Of a DNA stretch of 64,000 bases, positions 50,718-59,890 are shown in pieces; within the stretch, counting starts at the first letter, position 1, and each line of letters starts with the position of its first letter. Both the position numbers and the translations under genes were made by a program. Source of the stretch: Natrinema salaciae (lineage in GTDB: Archaea > Halobacteriota > Halobacteria > Halobacteriales > Natrialbaceae); contig NZ_FOFD01000007.1 of assembly GCF_900110865.1 (NCBI RefSeq), positions 1 to 64,000 of the forward strand, given 5' to 3'. The notes beneath the pieces were generated by a model. That model worked only from the letters and a program-made list of their open reading frames with translations, was not told where the DNA came from and searched no databases.

Positions 50718-51434
50718 TCAGTGGACGCCGACGTACGCCTCGCGGACGTACTCGTTGTCGTGGAACTCCTCGTACGTTCCCGCCAGTTCGATCTCGCCGG
50801 TTTCGATCAGCGAGAGCCGCTCGGCGTGGCGCAGCGCGAACGTCGAGTTCTGCTCGGCGAGCAGGATCGTCAGGCCCTGGTCCGAGAGTCGCTCGAGCGC
50901 CTCGCTGATGTCCTGGATGATGACCGGAGCGAGGCCGAGCGTCGGCTCGTCGAGCATCAGCACGTCGGGATCGCTCATGAGCGCGCGGCCGACGGCGAGC
51001 ATCTGCTGTTCGCCGCCGCTCATGGTCTCGGCCTCCTGTTCGCGGCGTTCGTCGAGCCGCGGGAACAGCTCGTAGATCATATCGAGATCCTGCCGGACTG
51101 AATCGCGGTCGTTGCGGAACTGCGCGCCCATCAGCAGGTTCTCGTGAACCGAGAAGTACGGGAACAGGTCCCGATCCTCGGTACAGTAGATCAGGCCGTC
51201 CCTGACGCGCTGTTGCGGGCTCACGCCGGTGAGATCCGTTCCGTCGTACCGTATCGTCCCCTCGTAGTCGACGAAGCCGGCGATGGCGTTGAGCATGGTC
51301 GTCTTCCCGGCCCCGTTGGGCCCGATGACGCCGTAGATCTCGCCCTCGTTGATCGACAGCGAGACGCCCTTCAACGCGTGTGACTTGCCGTAGTAGACGT
51401 TGAGATCTTCGATCTCGAGTATCGTGTCCGTCAT
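50718..51434 (-). CDS. livF: Branched-chain amino acid-type ABC ATPase LivF
   Basis: 238 aa. Walker A GPNGAGKT, Q-loop YCTEDRDLFPYFSV, signature MSGGEQQM, Walker B VLMLDEPTLGLAP and the H-loop region LLAEQNSTFALRHA. The LivF subtype is shown by the TLGLAPVIIQDI stretch. One-base overlap with livG (TAATG). Confidence 0.93.
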   Translation of the reverse strand: MTDTILEIEDLNVYYGKSHALKGVSLSINEGEIYGVIGPNGAGKTTMLNAIAGFVDYEGTIRYDGTDLTGVSPQQRVRDGLIYCTEDRDLFPYFSVHENLLMGAQFRNDRDSVRQDLDMIYELFPRLDERREQEAETMSGGEQQMLAVGRALMSDPDVLMLDEPTLGLAPVIIQDISEALERLSDQGLTILLAEQNSTFALRHAERLSLIETGEIELAGTYEEFHDNEYVREAYVGVH

Positions 51435-52162
51435 TAGAGACCCTCCCCGGCGAGGTACGCTTCCTGCACCGCTTCGTTCTCGGCGATCTCCTCGGGCGTT
51501 CCCGCCGCGAGGAAGTCACCGTTGTTGATCACGACGATTCGATCGACGAGTTCCATCAGGCCGCCCATGTTGTGGTCGACGACGACCATCGTCATCCCCT
51601 CATCGCGGAAGTGATCGATCTGGTCGGCCAGTTCGGTGATCTCGGCCTGATTCATCCCGGCGAACGGTTCGTCGAGCAGCATCATCTCGGGTTCGGTCGC
51701 CAGCGCCTTGGCGATCTCGAGCCGACGAACGTCCGCGTGGGGCAACTCGTCCGGCATCTCGTGGAGCTTGTCCTCGATATCGATGCGGGCGGCGTACTCG
51801 TAGATCTCCTCGTCGGTCGCACCGCCGTAGAACGAGAAGATGCGGTTCGGGAGCGTGAACAGCTTGATGTTGCCCGCAACCGGCATCTCCTGGATCGGGT
51901 TCGACTCCTGGGAGACTCGCGAGAGCCCCTTGTTGACGACCTCGTGGGTCGCGTCGTCGGTGATGTCGGCACCGTCGAAGCGAACCGCCCCGTCGGTGAC
52001 GTCGTAGATGCCCATGATACAGTTGAACACCGTCGACTTTCCGGAGCCGTTCGGTCCGATGAGGCCGACGATCTCTCCCTCCTCGACCTCGAGCGAGAAG
52101 TCGTCGACGGCGACCAGACCGCCGAACTTCTTCGTCAGCCCGTCGACCTCGAGCAGACTCAT
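51434..52162 (-). CDS. livG: Branched-chain amino acid-type ABC ATPase LivG
   Basis: 242 aa. Walker A GPNGSGKS, RVSQESNPIQEMPVAGNIKL as Q-loop, signature region LPHADVRRLEIAKALATEPE (a LivG-type degenerate signature), Walker B MMLLDEPFAGMNQAE and VVVDHNMGGLMEL. Overlaps livM by 4 nt. Acts with LivF under the LivM/LivH permease. Confidence 0.93.
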   Translation of the reverse strand: MSLLEVDGLTKKFGGLVAVDDFSLEVEEGEIVGLIGPNGSGKSTVFNCIMGIYDVTDGAVRFDGADITDDATHEVVNKGLSRVSQESNPIQEMPVAGNIKLFTLPNRIFSFYGGATDEEIYEYAARIDIEDKLHEMPDELPHADVRRLEIAKALATEPEMMLLDEPFAGMNQAEITELADQIDHFRDEGMTMVVVDHNMGGLMELVDRIVVINNGDFLAAGTPEEIAENEAVQEAYLAGEGL

Positions 52163-53250
52163 CGGCGATCACCTCCGAGCCGGTCGAGCCCGTGCCAGAG
52201 TTTGCGGAACACGCCATCGCGGGCGAACACCAGCACGAGTAACACGAGCGCCCAGAAGACCGTCCAGCGAATGGACGATCCGAGGTTGGCGATGTCGGTG
52301 AGGATGTAATCCCGGAGCACGATGAGGAAGAATGCCCCACCGAGCGGGCCGAGGATCGAACTCATCCCGCCGAGGACGGCGATCGCGATCATTTCGATAC
52401 TTCGGTCGACGACGATGAACGTCGTCGGATCGACGCCGCCGCTGAAGTGGACCAGCAACACGCCGCCGATCCCCATCGGGATCGAACTCAGTGCGAACGA
52501 AAAGATCTTGAATTTCGTCGCGTTGATCCCGGCCGCGTTGACTGCAGCCTCGTTTTCGCGGATCGACACGAGGATCAATCCGATGTTCGAGCGAGCGATC
52601 AGCGTCAGCACGATCGCGATCAGGAGCATCGGCACGATCATGTAGTAGTACCGGGCGACCGGATCGTAGGTGAAGACCTCCACCGACTGGATTCCCGTTT
52701 CCCCGCCAGTGTACTCGCTGAACGAGGGGATCAATCGGTAGAAGATCAACACGGCGACGAACGTAATCAACGAGAAGTACGGCCCGGTCAGCCGGAGCGA
52801 CGGCAAGGCGATGACGAGCCCGACCACGAGTGCGGCGAGGATCGACACCGGGATGGTGATCATCATCGACAGTCCCGGGTCGACGTTGTGAATGAGCATC
52901 GCCGTCGTGTACCCCGCAGCACCGGACAGCACCGAGTGACCGAAGCTGATGTAGCCGGTGTAGCCGCTCTGGATGTCCCAGCTCATCGCGAAGATCGCCC
53001 AGATCGCTGCGATGGACATCGCTCTGACGAGCCCGAAGTTCCCCCAGAACGGCGCTGTCAACAGCGCGGCGGCCGTTCCGAAGATCAACACGAACTGGAG
53101 CCCGTTCATTTCACCGAAGTAGTCACCGACCAACCGGTTGTAGACGTTCGCCAGCGGTTGGAGTAACTGATCGATGGGGCCAGTCACGATACTCAACCGA
53201 TCCGTTGCGCTACTCGTCGCAGCGTTCAACCGATCCGTAGCGCTACTCAT
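52159..53250 (-). CDS. livM: Branched-chain amino acid-type ABC permease LivM
   Basis: 363 aa with about nine to ten spans. SWDIQSGYTGYISFGHSVLS is the LivM signature, and the coupling loop is SIRENEAAVNAAGINATKFK. The N-terminus has an unusual tandem ATSSATDRL (DRLNAATSSATDRLSIVTG). Overlaps livH by 8 nt. Confidence 0.92.
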   Translation of the reverse strand: MSSATDRLNAATSSATDRLSIVTGPIDQLLQPLANVYNRLVGDYFGEMNGLQFVLIFGTAAALLTAPFWGNFGLVRAMSIAAIWAIFAMSWDIQSGYTGYISFGHSVLSGAAGYTTAMLIHNVDPGLSMMITIPVSILAALVVGLVIALPSLRLTGPYFSLITFVAVLIFYRLIPSFSEYTGGETGIQSVEVFTYDPVARYYYMIVPMLLIAIVLTLIARSNIGLILVSIRENEAAVNAAGINATKFKIFSFALSSIPMGIGGVLLVHFSGGVDPTTFIVVDRSIEMIAIAVLGGMSSILGPLGGAFFLIVLRDYILTDIANLGSSIRWTVFWALVLLVLVFARDGVFRKLWHGLDRLGGDRR

Positions 53251-54127
53251 GGACGAGCTCCCTCCCGAAGAAGCCGTTTGGTTTGACCAGTAAGATCGCG
53301 ACGAGAACGACTAACGATAGGACCCCCTGAAAATTCGCTCCAAGGAGCTCGACCGTCGCCGTCTCGAGGTAGCCGATGAGGTACGCCGCGATGACGGAGC
53401 CCTTGATACTGCCGATGCCGCCGATCACGACGATGATGAAGGCGAGTGCGAGCGGACTGAGCCACATCTGCGGTGACGTCGAGTTCAGGGTCCCGATAAA
53501 CACGCCGGCGATCCCGGCGAACGTGCCGGCGATCAGCCAGGTTCGGGATTTGACTTTCTGTAGGTTGACCCCGGTGAGTTCCGCGCCGCGCGTACTCATC
53601 GACGTTGCGAGAATCGAGCGCCCCTCGTCGGTTTTCGTGACGTAGTACCAGAGGGCGCCGATCGCGATCCACGAGACGACGAACGCGAGCAACTGTGCGT
53701 ACCGAATCCGAGTGCCGACGGACTCGAGGTATATCGTCCCCGAAACGATCGGAATGAGCTGTGACGGTGCGCTGCCGAACTGGATGATAATCAGCTCGGT
53801 CAACAGGAGCGCCACGACGACCGTCGCGAGGAACGTGATCACGATGTTGTCCTCGATGTACTTGACGAGTCCGGCGTACAGCGCGTACGATGCAGCGGCC
53901 GTGACGGCGACCGCGATGAGGAATCCCACGATCGGCGGCAGTGAGATCGCACCAGCGGTCGACGTCAGCGCGAGATAGACGAAGGCACCAAGCATGATCA
54001 GCGCACCGTGTGCGAGGTTCAACACGCCACCGACGCCGAAGATCATGGTGAATCCGATCGCGATCAGTGCGTAGACGGCGCTGATCATCGCCCCCAACAC
54101 CAGAATCGAGAGTAGTGTCTCTAACAT
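53243..54127 (-). CDS. livH: Branched-chain amino acid-type ABC permease LivH
   Basis: 294 aa. FGVGGVLNLAHGALIMLGAF is the LivH signature, followed by spans to the coupling region ATSMSTRGAELTGVNLQKVK and FAGIAGVFIGTLNS. 15 bp after the binding-protein gene. Together with LivM it forms the membrane channel. Confidence 0.93.
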   Translation of the reverse strand: MLETLLSILVLGAMISAVYALIAIGFTMIFGVGGVLNLAHGALIMLGAFVYLALTSTAGAISLPPIVGFLIAVAVTAAASYALYAGLVKYIEDNIVITFLATVVVALLLTELIIIQFGSAPSQLIPIVSGTIYLESVGTRIRYAQLLAFVVSWIAIGALWYYVTKTDEGRSILATSMSTRGAELTGVNLQKVKSRTWLIAGTFAGIAGVFIGTLNSTSPQMWLSPLALAFIIVVIGGIGSIKGSVIAAYLIGYLETATVELLGANFQGVLSLVVLVAILLVKPNGFFGRELVHE

Positions 54128-54142
54128 TCCTTCGTATTCCGC

Positions 54143-55495
54143 TTAGATCCACTCTGGGACGATGTGATCCGCAGTCGCGTACGTTTCGGGGTAGACACAC
54201 TCGACGACACCGCCGTCCCCGTCTGGTTGCCACTGCGTAACCGGGAAGTTCGAGATGATACCGTCGTCGTCTCTGGTCTCCTTCAGGTCGTTCGGGTACT
54301 CCGAATCCTTGCCGTAGAGCGAAATCTTCCCCGCAGCGCCGGTGAACTCGAGGCCGAGCATGGCGTCGACGATGCTGTCGAGATCGCTGTTGTAGTCGAT
54401 AGTGTCGGCCTCTTCGACCGCGTTCGCGTAGAAGAGGATTCCGTCGTAGGAGTTGAATCCCATGTACATCGGCTTGCTCGGCGGTTCTTCGCCGCCGTAC
54501 TCTTCGTCGTACGCTTCGACGAACGGCATCGTCTGTTCGGTCAGCTCCGAGACGCCGCCCGCACCGGACTGGGACGTCGTTTCGTACATCGCGGCACCTT
54601 CGGTTGCAGCCAGGAACTCGGGGGACATCCCCGGCACACTGATCCCTTCGACGGCGAACGGGTACTCGTTTTGCGCCCAGGTGCTGCTGAACGTTGCGGC
54701 ACCGCCGTGTGCGATGAATCGGAGGACGGCATCGGTGTCGTTTGCGGCGGCCTCGTCCATGTACGGATTGAAGTTGTCCTCTCCGAGCGGCATTCTGTCC
54801 TCGTAGACGACCGAGAGGTCGCCGTTCTCCTCGATCGCATCCGGAAGGATCTCCCGGAACGACCCGGTCCAGGCGGCGTCGTCGGCCAGGATCGAGAAGT
54901 TCTCGAAGCCGTGGAGATCGTTGAGGTAGCTCGCGTAGTTGGCCATGCCTTCCGCTTGCAGATCGGAGTTGATCGGGCCTGTTCGAACGATATTCTTGTA
55001 TTTTTCGTAGTCCTGCCCGTGTCGTTCCGTGATCGTCGCCGGATCGGCGGAGCCGGTGATGACGAACGGCACGTTTCGTTCCGCGACGTAGTCCATGATC
55101 CCCTGGGTGACTTCACTGACGAAGGTACCGACGAGCAGGTCGACCTGGTCCGAACCGACGAGATTTTCCGTCACCCGCTCGGCCTCCGACACTTGGCCAC
55201 CGGTGTCTTCCGAGAGCAGTTCGACGTCCTGTCCCTGGATACCACCGTTCTCGTTCAGCTCGGCGACGGCGAGTTCCGCGCTCCGTTCGGCACCGCGCCC
55301 CATCTGAAGTTCGGTCGGGCCCAGGTGGCCGATTTTGAACACGCCGTCGTCACCGCCGCTGTCCACACCCCCTAGACAGCCGGCCAGCGTCGTCGTGACC
55401 GCACCAGCGCCCGCAGCCCCGAGGAACGTTCGGCGTCCGACGGGGGCGTTTCCAGATCTACTCGTTTGAGGATTATTGTTATCTTCGTTAGCCAT
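54143..55495 (-). CDS. LivJ/LivK-type ABC binding protein (Tat lipoprotein)
   Basis: 450 aa. The signal is VGRRTFLGAAGAGAVTTTLA with lipobox LAGC. The mature part has the type-I periplasmic fold of receptor-family ligand-binding proteins: FKIGHLGPTELQMGRGAERS, AELAVAELNENGGIQGQDVE, LLVGTFVSEVTQGIMDYVAE, RNVPFVITGSADPATITERH and MYMGFNSYDGILFYANAVEE. The ligand could be an amino acid, urea or an aromatic acid; nothing fixes it. First gene of the liv operon, with a TATA box 50 nt upstream. Confidence 0.92.
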   Translation of the reverse strand: MANEDNNNPQTSRSGNAPVGRRTFLGAAGAGAVTTTLAGCLGGVDSGGDDGVFKIGHLGPTELQMGRGAERSAELAVAELNENGGIQGQDVELLSEDTGGQVSEAERVTENLVGSDQVDLLVGTFVSEVTQGIMDYVAERNVPFVITGSADPATITERHGQDYEKYKNIVRTGPINSDLQAEGMANYASYLNDLHGFENFSILADDAAWTGSFREILPDAIEENGDLSVVYEDRMPLGEDNFNPYMDEAAANDTDAVLRFIAHGGAATFSSTWAQNEYPFAVEGISVPGMSPEFLAATEGAAMYETTSQSGAGGVSELTEQTMPFVEAYDEEYGGEEPPSKPMYMGFNSYDGILFYANAVEEADTIDYNSDLDSIVDAMLGLEFTGAAGKISLYGKDSEYPNDLKETRDDDGIISNFPVTQWQPDGDGGVVECVYPETYATADHIVPEWI

Positions 55496-55543
55496 TGTGT
55501 GTCACTGAGTTACCGATTCTCACCCACCCCTTTCGATTCCCAC

Positions 55544-55551
55544 TTAATAAA
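55544..55551 (-). promoter_or_regulatory. TATA-like promoter of the liv operon
   Basis: TTTATTAA on the minus strand, about 50 nt before ATG 55495, predicts a transcript with a leader of about 25 nt. Confidence 0.5.
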
Positions 55552-55653
55552 GGTGAGGGAAGTTAGCAAGGATCTTGTGAACAATACACGAAAGGTGAGT
55601 TCACTCGAGACCGGGAGTCGTTCGCGAGTCACAGCCACGCCGCGATCGACCGC

Positions 55654-56634
55654 TCAGACGAGTTCCGTCGCCGAGATCGGATCGGTTACCGGGCAGTACT
55701 CGCCGTTTTCGTACGCCACGACCCCCTCGTGGCGGAGGTGATCGAGATGAGCGAACGCCTCGCCGGGACCGTGGACGATGTGGATCCCCTCGAGGTCGCC
55801 GAACAGGTAGTTGCTAACCGTCCAGGCGTCGGCCGATCCGTGGTCGGTCAGGAAGTCGAGGATCGTCGCCGTCCGCTCGCGATGGTGCTCGAGGATCGTC
55901 TCGGCGCGCTCGGTCGGCTCTTCGATGGGATCGCGGTGACCGGGCCAGACCCGGTCGTAGTCGCGATCGATGAGCCGTTCCAAGGTGGCGACGTACTTCT
56001 CGAGGGGACGGTCGACCCGGAAATCAGCGCCGCCGACATTTGGTGTGTACACCGGCAGGACGGCGTCGCCGACGAACGCCTCGTCGCCGTCGGCCGTCTC
56101 GAAACAACACAGTCCCGCCGCGTGACCCGGCGCGTGAACCGTCTCGAGGGTTCGACCGCCAACCTCGAGTACGTCCCCGTCTTCGATCGGCGTCGGCTCG
56201 GCCGGCCGGCCCTCGATCTCCACCGACTCGAAGAAGGCAAAGAACTCGTTCCGCGCGTCTTCGGGGACGCCCCACTCCGCGAGGAGTTCCCGGCGGCGCT
56301 CCTCGACGGCGGCGACCGCGTCCGGGTCCTGAGCGACCAACGGGGCGTCGGCCGCGTGGACGGAGACCGTCGCGCCGCTCGCAGCCTGGATCTCGCCGGC
56401 GAGGCCGGCGTGATCGACGTGGAAGTGAGTGAGCACGATGTCGTCGACGTCGGACAGCTCGTAGCCGCGCTCGGCGAGGCCCTCGCGGAGGTCGCGCCGG
56501 ATGTCGTCGGTGGCGATCCCCGTATCGACGAGCGCGAGCTCGCCGGTATCGTCGTCGGCGAGGACGTAGGCGTTGTTTCGGCCCTCGAATTCGTCGTTCC
56601 CGAGCGAAATACGGTCCATGTCCCCTACCGACAT
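55654..56634 (-). CDS. Metallo-beta-lactamase-fold hydrolase
   Basis: 326 aa. IVLTHFHVDHAGLAGEIQ holds the HxHxDH zinc ligands; the other ligands are in TVHAPGHAAGLCCFETADG, AFVGDAVLPVY and VWPGHRDPIEEP. A helical C-terminal region (ILEHHRERTATILDFLTDHG, SADAWTVSNYLFG) resembles that of the LACTB2 and hydroxyacylglutathione-hydrolase-like groups. Substrate unknown. ATG 56619 is an alternative start. Confidence 0.85.
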   Translation of the reverse strand: MSVGDMDRISLGNDEFEGRNNAYVLADDDTGELALVDTGIATDDIRRDLREGLAERGYELSDVDDIVLTHFHVDHAGLAGEIQAASGATVSVHAADAPLVAQDPDAVAAVEERRRELLAEWGVPEDARNEFFAFFESVEIEGRPAEPTPIEDGDVLEVGGRTLETVHAPGHAAGLCCFETADGDEAFVGDAVLPVYTPNVGGADFRVDRPLEKYVATLERLIDRDYDRVWPGHRDPIEEPTERAETILEHHRERTATILDFLTDHGSADAWTVSNYLFGDLEGIHIVHGPGEAFAHLDHLRHEGVVAYENGEYCPVTDPISATELV

Positions 56635-56830
56635 GCTACCCGGTAATAATTCGCGCGATAGCGGAACGGGACGCCCGACGCCGTCGGGGCCCGAACTGAT
56701 CGGGACGATCCCGCCTCGAGAGTCGGTTCCTGCGACGGGGACGCGACGTACTCGGCCGAGTCACAGTCCGTGCGTTCGTCATCGTCTGTTTCGGTCGAAA
56801 TTTATGACGTTCCGTGTGTGTCCTGCAGAG

Positions 56831-57337
56831 ATGGACTCCTTTTCTCACCCCGAATCCCTGCGCGACCGTGAGAGCATTCCGTTCCACGAGGAAACGCGAT
56901 CCGTCGATCGAACGGCGTTCGAGTCGATCGCCGAGGACGTGGACAGTCATGCCGTGGTCGGAATTACCAACGACGAGGGCGCAGTACTGTTGCAAAACGA
57001 TGGCTCCCACGGGTGGACCCTCCTCGCCTTCCCGGCTGAGCCCGGGGCGGACTGGACGACCGTCGTCCGTCAGGAGGCAACGGAACTACTCGGTATCGAG
57101 GTCGTCCTCGATCAGGTGGAACGCGTTCGTCGTCTCGACCTCCACCTCTCGAGCGACGATCGCCAGTCCGTTACGATGTACAACGTGGTGTTTCGTGGCG
57201 CGGTAGACGGGACTATCGACCTCGAGGAGCGGCGTAGAACGAACGATGACCCAAAACTCGGGTGGTTCACGGGAGTTTCCGACGAACAGGACGGTGCGGT
57301 TGCGGACGACATCCGACGCTTCGTGGCGGACCGGTAA
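56831..57337 (+). CDS. Nudix-fold protein with degenerate Nudix box
   Basis: 168 aa from ATG 56831. Core strands AVVGITNDEGAVLLQNDGSH and GWTLLAFPAEPGADWTTVVR lead to a Nudix box that reads QEATELLGI where REUxEExGU is expected: the Arg is Gln and one of the paired Glu is Leu; the earlier Glu of the G-x5-E part is also missing. Hydrolase activity is doubtful; a binding role is possible. Monocistronic. Confidence 0.72.
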   Translation: MDSFSHPESLRDRESIPFHEETRSVDRTAFESIAEDVDSHAVVGITNDEGAVLLQNDGSHGWTLLAFPAEPGADWTTVVRQEATELLGIEVVLDQVERVRRLDLHLSSDDRQSVTMYNVVFRGAVDGTIDLEERRRTNDDPKLGWFTGVSDEQDGAVADDIRRFVADR

Positions 57338-57400
57338 TCCGCCGAACCGTCCGTACTGGCGAACCCGTTCCACGTCCGTTCCGACCGGGGAATTCGCCGG

Positions 57401-57805
57401 CTACAGTTCGTCTTCGAGGTAGATACCGAGGTACCCACCGGCGGCGCTCAATCCGACGATGTACAGCGCGCCGAACAGCAACATGCCGGTAGCCATCACG
57501 CCGAGCATGAGAGGTGCCCCGGCCCCGAAACCGATGAAGAACAGCATGAAGAACAGTCCCACGAGCATCATCGGAACGAGCATGAAGGCACCGGCGATGG
57601 CACCGACCCGCAACCCGTCGCCCGGCTCACCGCCCTCGAGGTAACCGGCGATCGCCCCGCCGAGCAGCGTGGAAAACGGGACGAACAAGAGGACAATGCC
57701 GACGGCCGCACCGATCGCTGCGTTGATCACAGTACTGGAGCCGCTCTCGTCAGCAGCCGGCCGGTCGACTGTCCTGTTCGGGGACTGGTTAGTATCGGAG
57801 ACCAT
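57401..57805 (-). CDS. DUF5518-like four-span membrane protein
   Basis: 134 aa from ATG 57805. After a polar N-terminus the spans are INAAIGAAVGIVLLFVPFST, GAIAGAFMLVPMMLVGLFFM (two merged) and MATGMLLFGALYIVGLSAAG. The glycine spacing GGAIAGYLEGGEPGDGLRVG is typical of the haloarchaeal DUF5518 family. Function unknown. Convergent with the Nudix gene. Confidence 0.75.
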   Translation of the reverse strand: MVSDTNQSPNRTVDRPAADESGSSTVINAAIGAAVGIVLLFVPFSTLLGGAIAGYLEGGEPGDGLRVGAIAGAFMLVPMMLVGLFFMLFFIGFGAGAPLMLGVMATGMLLFGALYIVGLSAAGGYLGIYLEDEL

Positions 57806-57906
57806 ACTGTAGACCGATCCGTTCAGCAACAAAAAGTGTTCATCTCTCGCGACGCCGGCAAACGGACCGCTCGCCCTCACTCTCCGATCCCGGCTGTAAC
57901 GCGTTC

Positions 57907-57994
57907 TCACGCCCGATTTGCGGTCGGTTGCTCCCCCTCGAGTTCGCTCCGCAGCAGCCGGGTCACGTCACCCGGATCCGTGCTCCCGCCGGTC
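57907..57994 (-). pseudogene. Partial duplicate of the gatB 3' end
   Basis: On the minus strand this reads LTGGSTDPGDVTRLLRSELE followed by GEQPTANRA and TGA. The GatB C-terminus reads TGGSADPGDVNQLLRSELEG. At the DNA level 57934-57994 matches 58102-58162 with 7 differences in 61 bp, as a direct repeat 168 bp away. The frame stays open further upstream but has no start, so it is a duplicated fragment rather than a gene. Confidence 0.7.
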
Positions 57995-58062
57995 AGTTCT
58001 GCCACCGTCGTCTCGTCGGGTTGCTCGCGAAGCTCGCAACCGCGCCTCGAAAACGCTGGTCC

Positions 58063-58095
58063 AAAAAGCCGACCGCGATCGAAGCGAGCGGTCGG
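58063..58095 (-). terminator. Stem-loop and T-run after gatB
   Basis: An 8-bp perfect stem (CCGACCGC at 58069-58076 with GCGGTCGG at 58088-58095) is followed on the minus strand by CTTTTTGG. It begins only 3 bp after the gatB stop. A second stem (GGTTGC/GCAACC, 58019-58041) lies just beyond. Confidence 0.6.
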
Positions 58096-58098
58096 TCG

Positions 58099-59595
58099 CT
58101 ACCCCTCGAGTTCGCTCCGCAGCAGCTGGTTTACGTCGCCCGGATCGGCGCTTCCGCCGGTCTTCTGCATGACCTGGCCCACGAGGAAGTTGATCGCGCC
58201 GTCGTCGCCGCTCTCGTAGTCGTCGACGGCGTCGGGATTCTCGTCGATCGCTTCGACGACGGCCTGCTGGACTTCGTCCTCGCCCGTCTTGCCGAGGCCC
58301 TCCTCGGCGACGACCTCGTCGGGCGTCCGGCCGTCGTCGAGCATCGACCGCAACACCGTCTCGCGGGCGTTTTTCGCCGTAATCTCGTCCTCGGCGACGA
58401 GTTCGACGAGTCGCGTCACCTCCGCGAGGCGGCTCTCGATCTCGGTGATCTCGATGTCGCGGTAGTTGAGTTCGCCGAGCAGGTTGTCCGCGACCCACGT
58501 CGCCGCGAGGTCGGGGTCGAACTCGCCCGCGACGTCCTCGTAGAAGTCCGCGACCTGCTTGGTCGAGGTGAGCTTCGAGGCGGCCTCCTCGCTCAGGCCG
58601 TACTCCGCCTGGAACCGCTCGCGGCGCGCCGAGGGGAGTTCCGGAATGGTGATCTCGTCTTTCCAGTCCGAGACGCGCAGCGGCGGCAGGTCGGCCTCCT
58701 CGAAGTAGCGGTAGTCCTTTTCTTCCTCCTTCGAACGCATGGAGACCGTGATTCCCCGACTCTCGTCCCAGTGGCGAGTCTCCTGTTCGACCGCACGCCC
58801 GCGCTGGATCGCGTTCTTCTGACGGGTCTCCTCGTAGGCCAGCGCCTTCTCCGCGCCCTTGTGACTCGAGATGTTCTTGACCTCCGTTCGATTCGCGGCC
58901 TCGAGCGCCTCGATTCCGATCTCGTCGGTCCCGTCGCCGTCGATCTCGTCGTCGGGGATGATCGAGAGGTTGGCGTCGATTCGCAGGCTCCCGTCGCGCT
59001 CGGCGTCGAAGACGCCCAGGTACTCGAGGACTTCCTCGAGTTCGGCGAGGAACGCCCGCACTTCGCTCGGACTGCGGAAGTCGGGGGCCGTGACGATCTC
59101 CATCAGCGGCGTCCCCGCGCGGTTGTAGTCGACGAGGGTGTACTCGGCCGAATCGATGCCGCCACCGCCGCCGACGTGCTGGAGGCTGCCCGGGTCCTCC
59201 TCCAGGTGGGCGCGCTCGATCGCGACGGTGCGGCGCTGGCCCTCGACGGCGACCTCGAGTGCGCCGTCCTGACAGATCGGCTCGTCGTACTGGGTGATCT
59301 GGAAGTTCTTGGGCAGGTCGGGGTAGTAGTAGTTCTTCCGGTGGAAGCGGGTCTCTTCGGGGATGTCGGCGTCGATGGCCTTGCCGATCTTGACGGCGGC
59401 CTCGACGGCACCCTCGTTGAGCACCGGGAGCGCACCCGGGAGCCCGAGACAGACCGGGCAGACGTTCTCGTTGGGCTCGTCGGTCTGTTCGGTCGAACAG
59501 CCACAGAAGATCTTCGTGTCGGTCTCCAGCTGGACGTGCACCTCGAGCCCGATGACGGTCACGAGGTCGCCCTGCTGGACGGTCTGGGCAGTCAT
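58099..59595 (-). CDS. gatB: Asp-tRNA(Asn)/Glu-tRNA(Gln) amidotransferase subunit B
   Basis: 498 aa. VTVIGLEVHVQLETDTKIFC, the zinc cysteines CGCS and CPVCLGLPG, EEDPGSLQHVGGGGGIDSAE and YTLVDYNRAGTPLMEIVT are all GatB hallmarks. The GatB tail domain (YqeY-like) ends GDVNQLLRSELEG. It phosphorylates and amidates misacylated Asp- or Glu-tRNA with GatA and GatC, which are not in this window. A diverged second copy of its last 20 codons lies downstream. Confidence 0.97.
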   Translation of the reverse strand: MTAQTVQQGDLVTVIGLEVHVQLETDTKIFCGCSTEQTDEPNENVCPVCLGLPGALPVLNEGAVEAAVKIGKAIDADIPEETRFHRKNYYYPDLPKNFQITQYDEPICQDGALEVAVEGQRRTVAIERAHLEEDPGSLQHVGGGGGIDSAEYTLVDYNRAGTPLMEIVTAPDFRSPSEVRAFLAELEEVLEYLGVFDAERDGSLRIDANLSIIPDDEIDGDGTDEIGIEALEAANRTEVKNISSHKGAEKALAYEETRQKNAIQRGRAVEQETRHWDESRGITVSMRSKEEEKDYRYFEEADLPPLRVSDWKDEITIPELPSARRERFQAEYGLSEEAASKLTSTKQVADFYEDVAGEFDPDLAATWVADNLLGELNYRDIEITEIESRLAEVTRLVELVAEDEITAKNARETVLRSMLDDGRTPDEVVAEEGLGKTGEDEVQQAVVEAIDENPDAVDDYESGDDGAINFLVGQVMQKTGGSADPGDVNQLLRSELEG

Positions 59596-59665
59596 TGGGC
59601 CTCGATTCGGGCTGGTGGGGGTAAAGCGTAACGGGACGGACTCGGTCGCTGCCGATCCGCGCCAG

Positions 59666-59890
59666 TCACCCCTGCGGTAGCCACCACACGAACCGTTTTC
59701 CGACGTCTTTCTTGTTCACTCTCCCGTCCTCCTCGATCGACTTGAGCCGTCTCCGTGCGGTCTGTAAGTGATAGTCGAAGTGTTCGGCGACCTCTCTGGT
59801 TGTCACGACCTCGTTCGCAGCCACGAACTCGAGCAGATCGTCGTCCGAGTACTGCTCTTCGAACGGACCACTGCGCTCGTCTCCAGCCAT
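59666..59890 (-). CDS. 74-aa winged-helix regulator
   Basis: ATG 59890 (an in-frame ATG at 59908 is possible). MAGDERSGPFEEQYSDDDLL, EFVAANEVVTTREVAEHFDY, HLQTARRRLKSIEEDGRVNK and KDVGKRFVWWLPQG form a complete minimal winged helix with the recognition helix in the HLQTARRRLK segment. Divergent from the HalOD1 gene across about 257 bp of AT-rich DNA. Target unknown. Confidence 0.7.
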   Translation of the reverse strand: MAGDERSGPFEEQYSDDDLLEFVAANEVVTTREVAEHFDYHLQTARRRLKSIEEDGRVNKKDVGKRFVWWLPQG

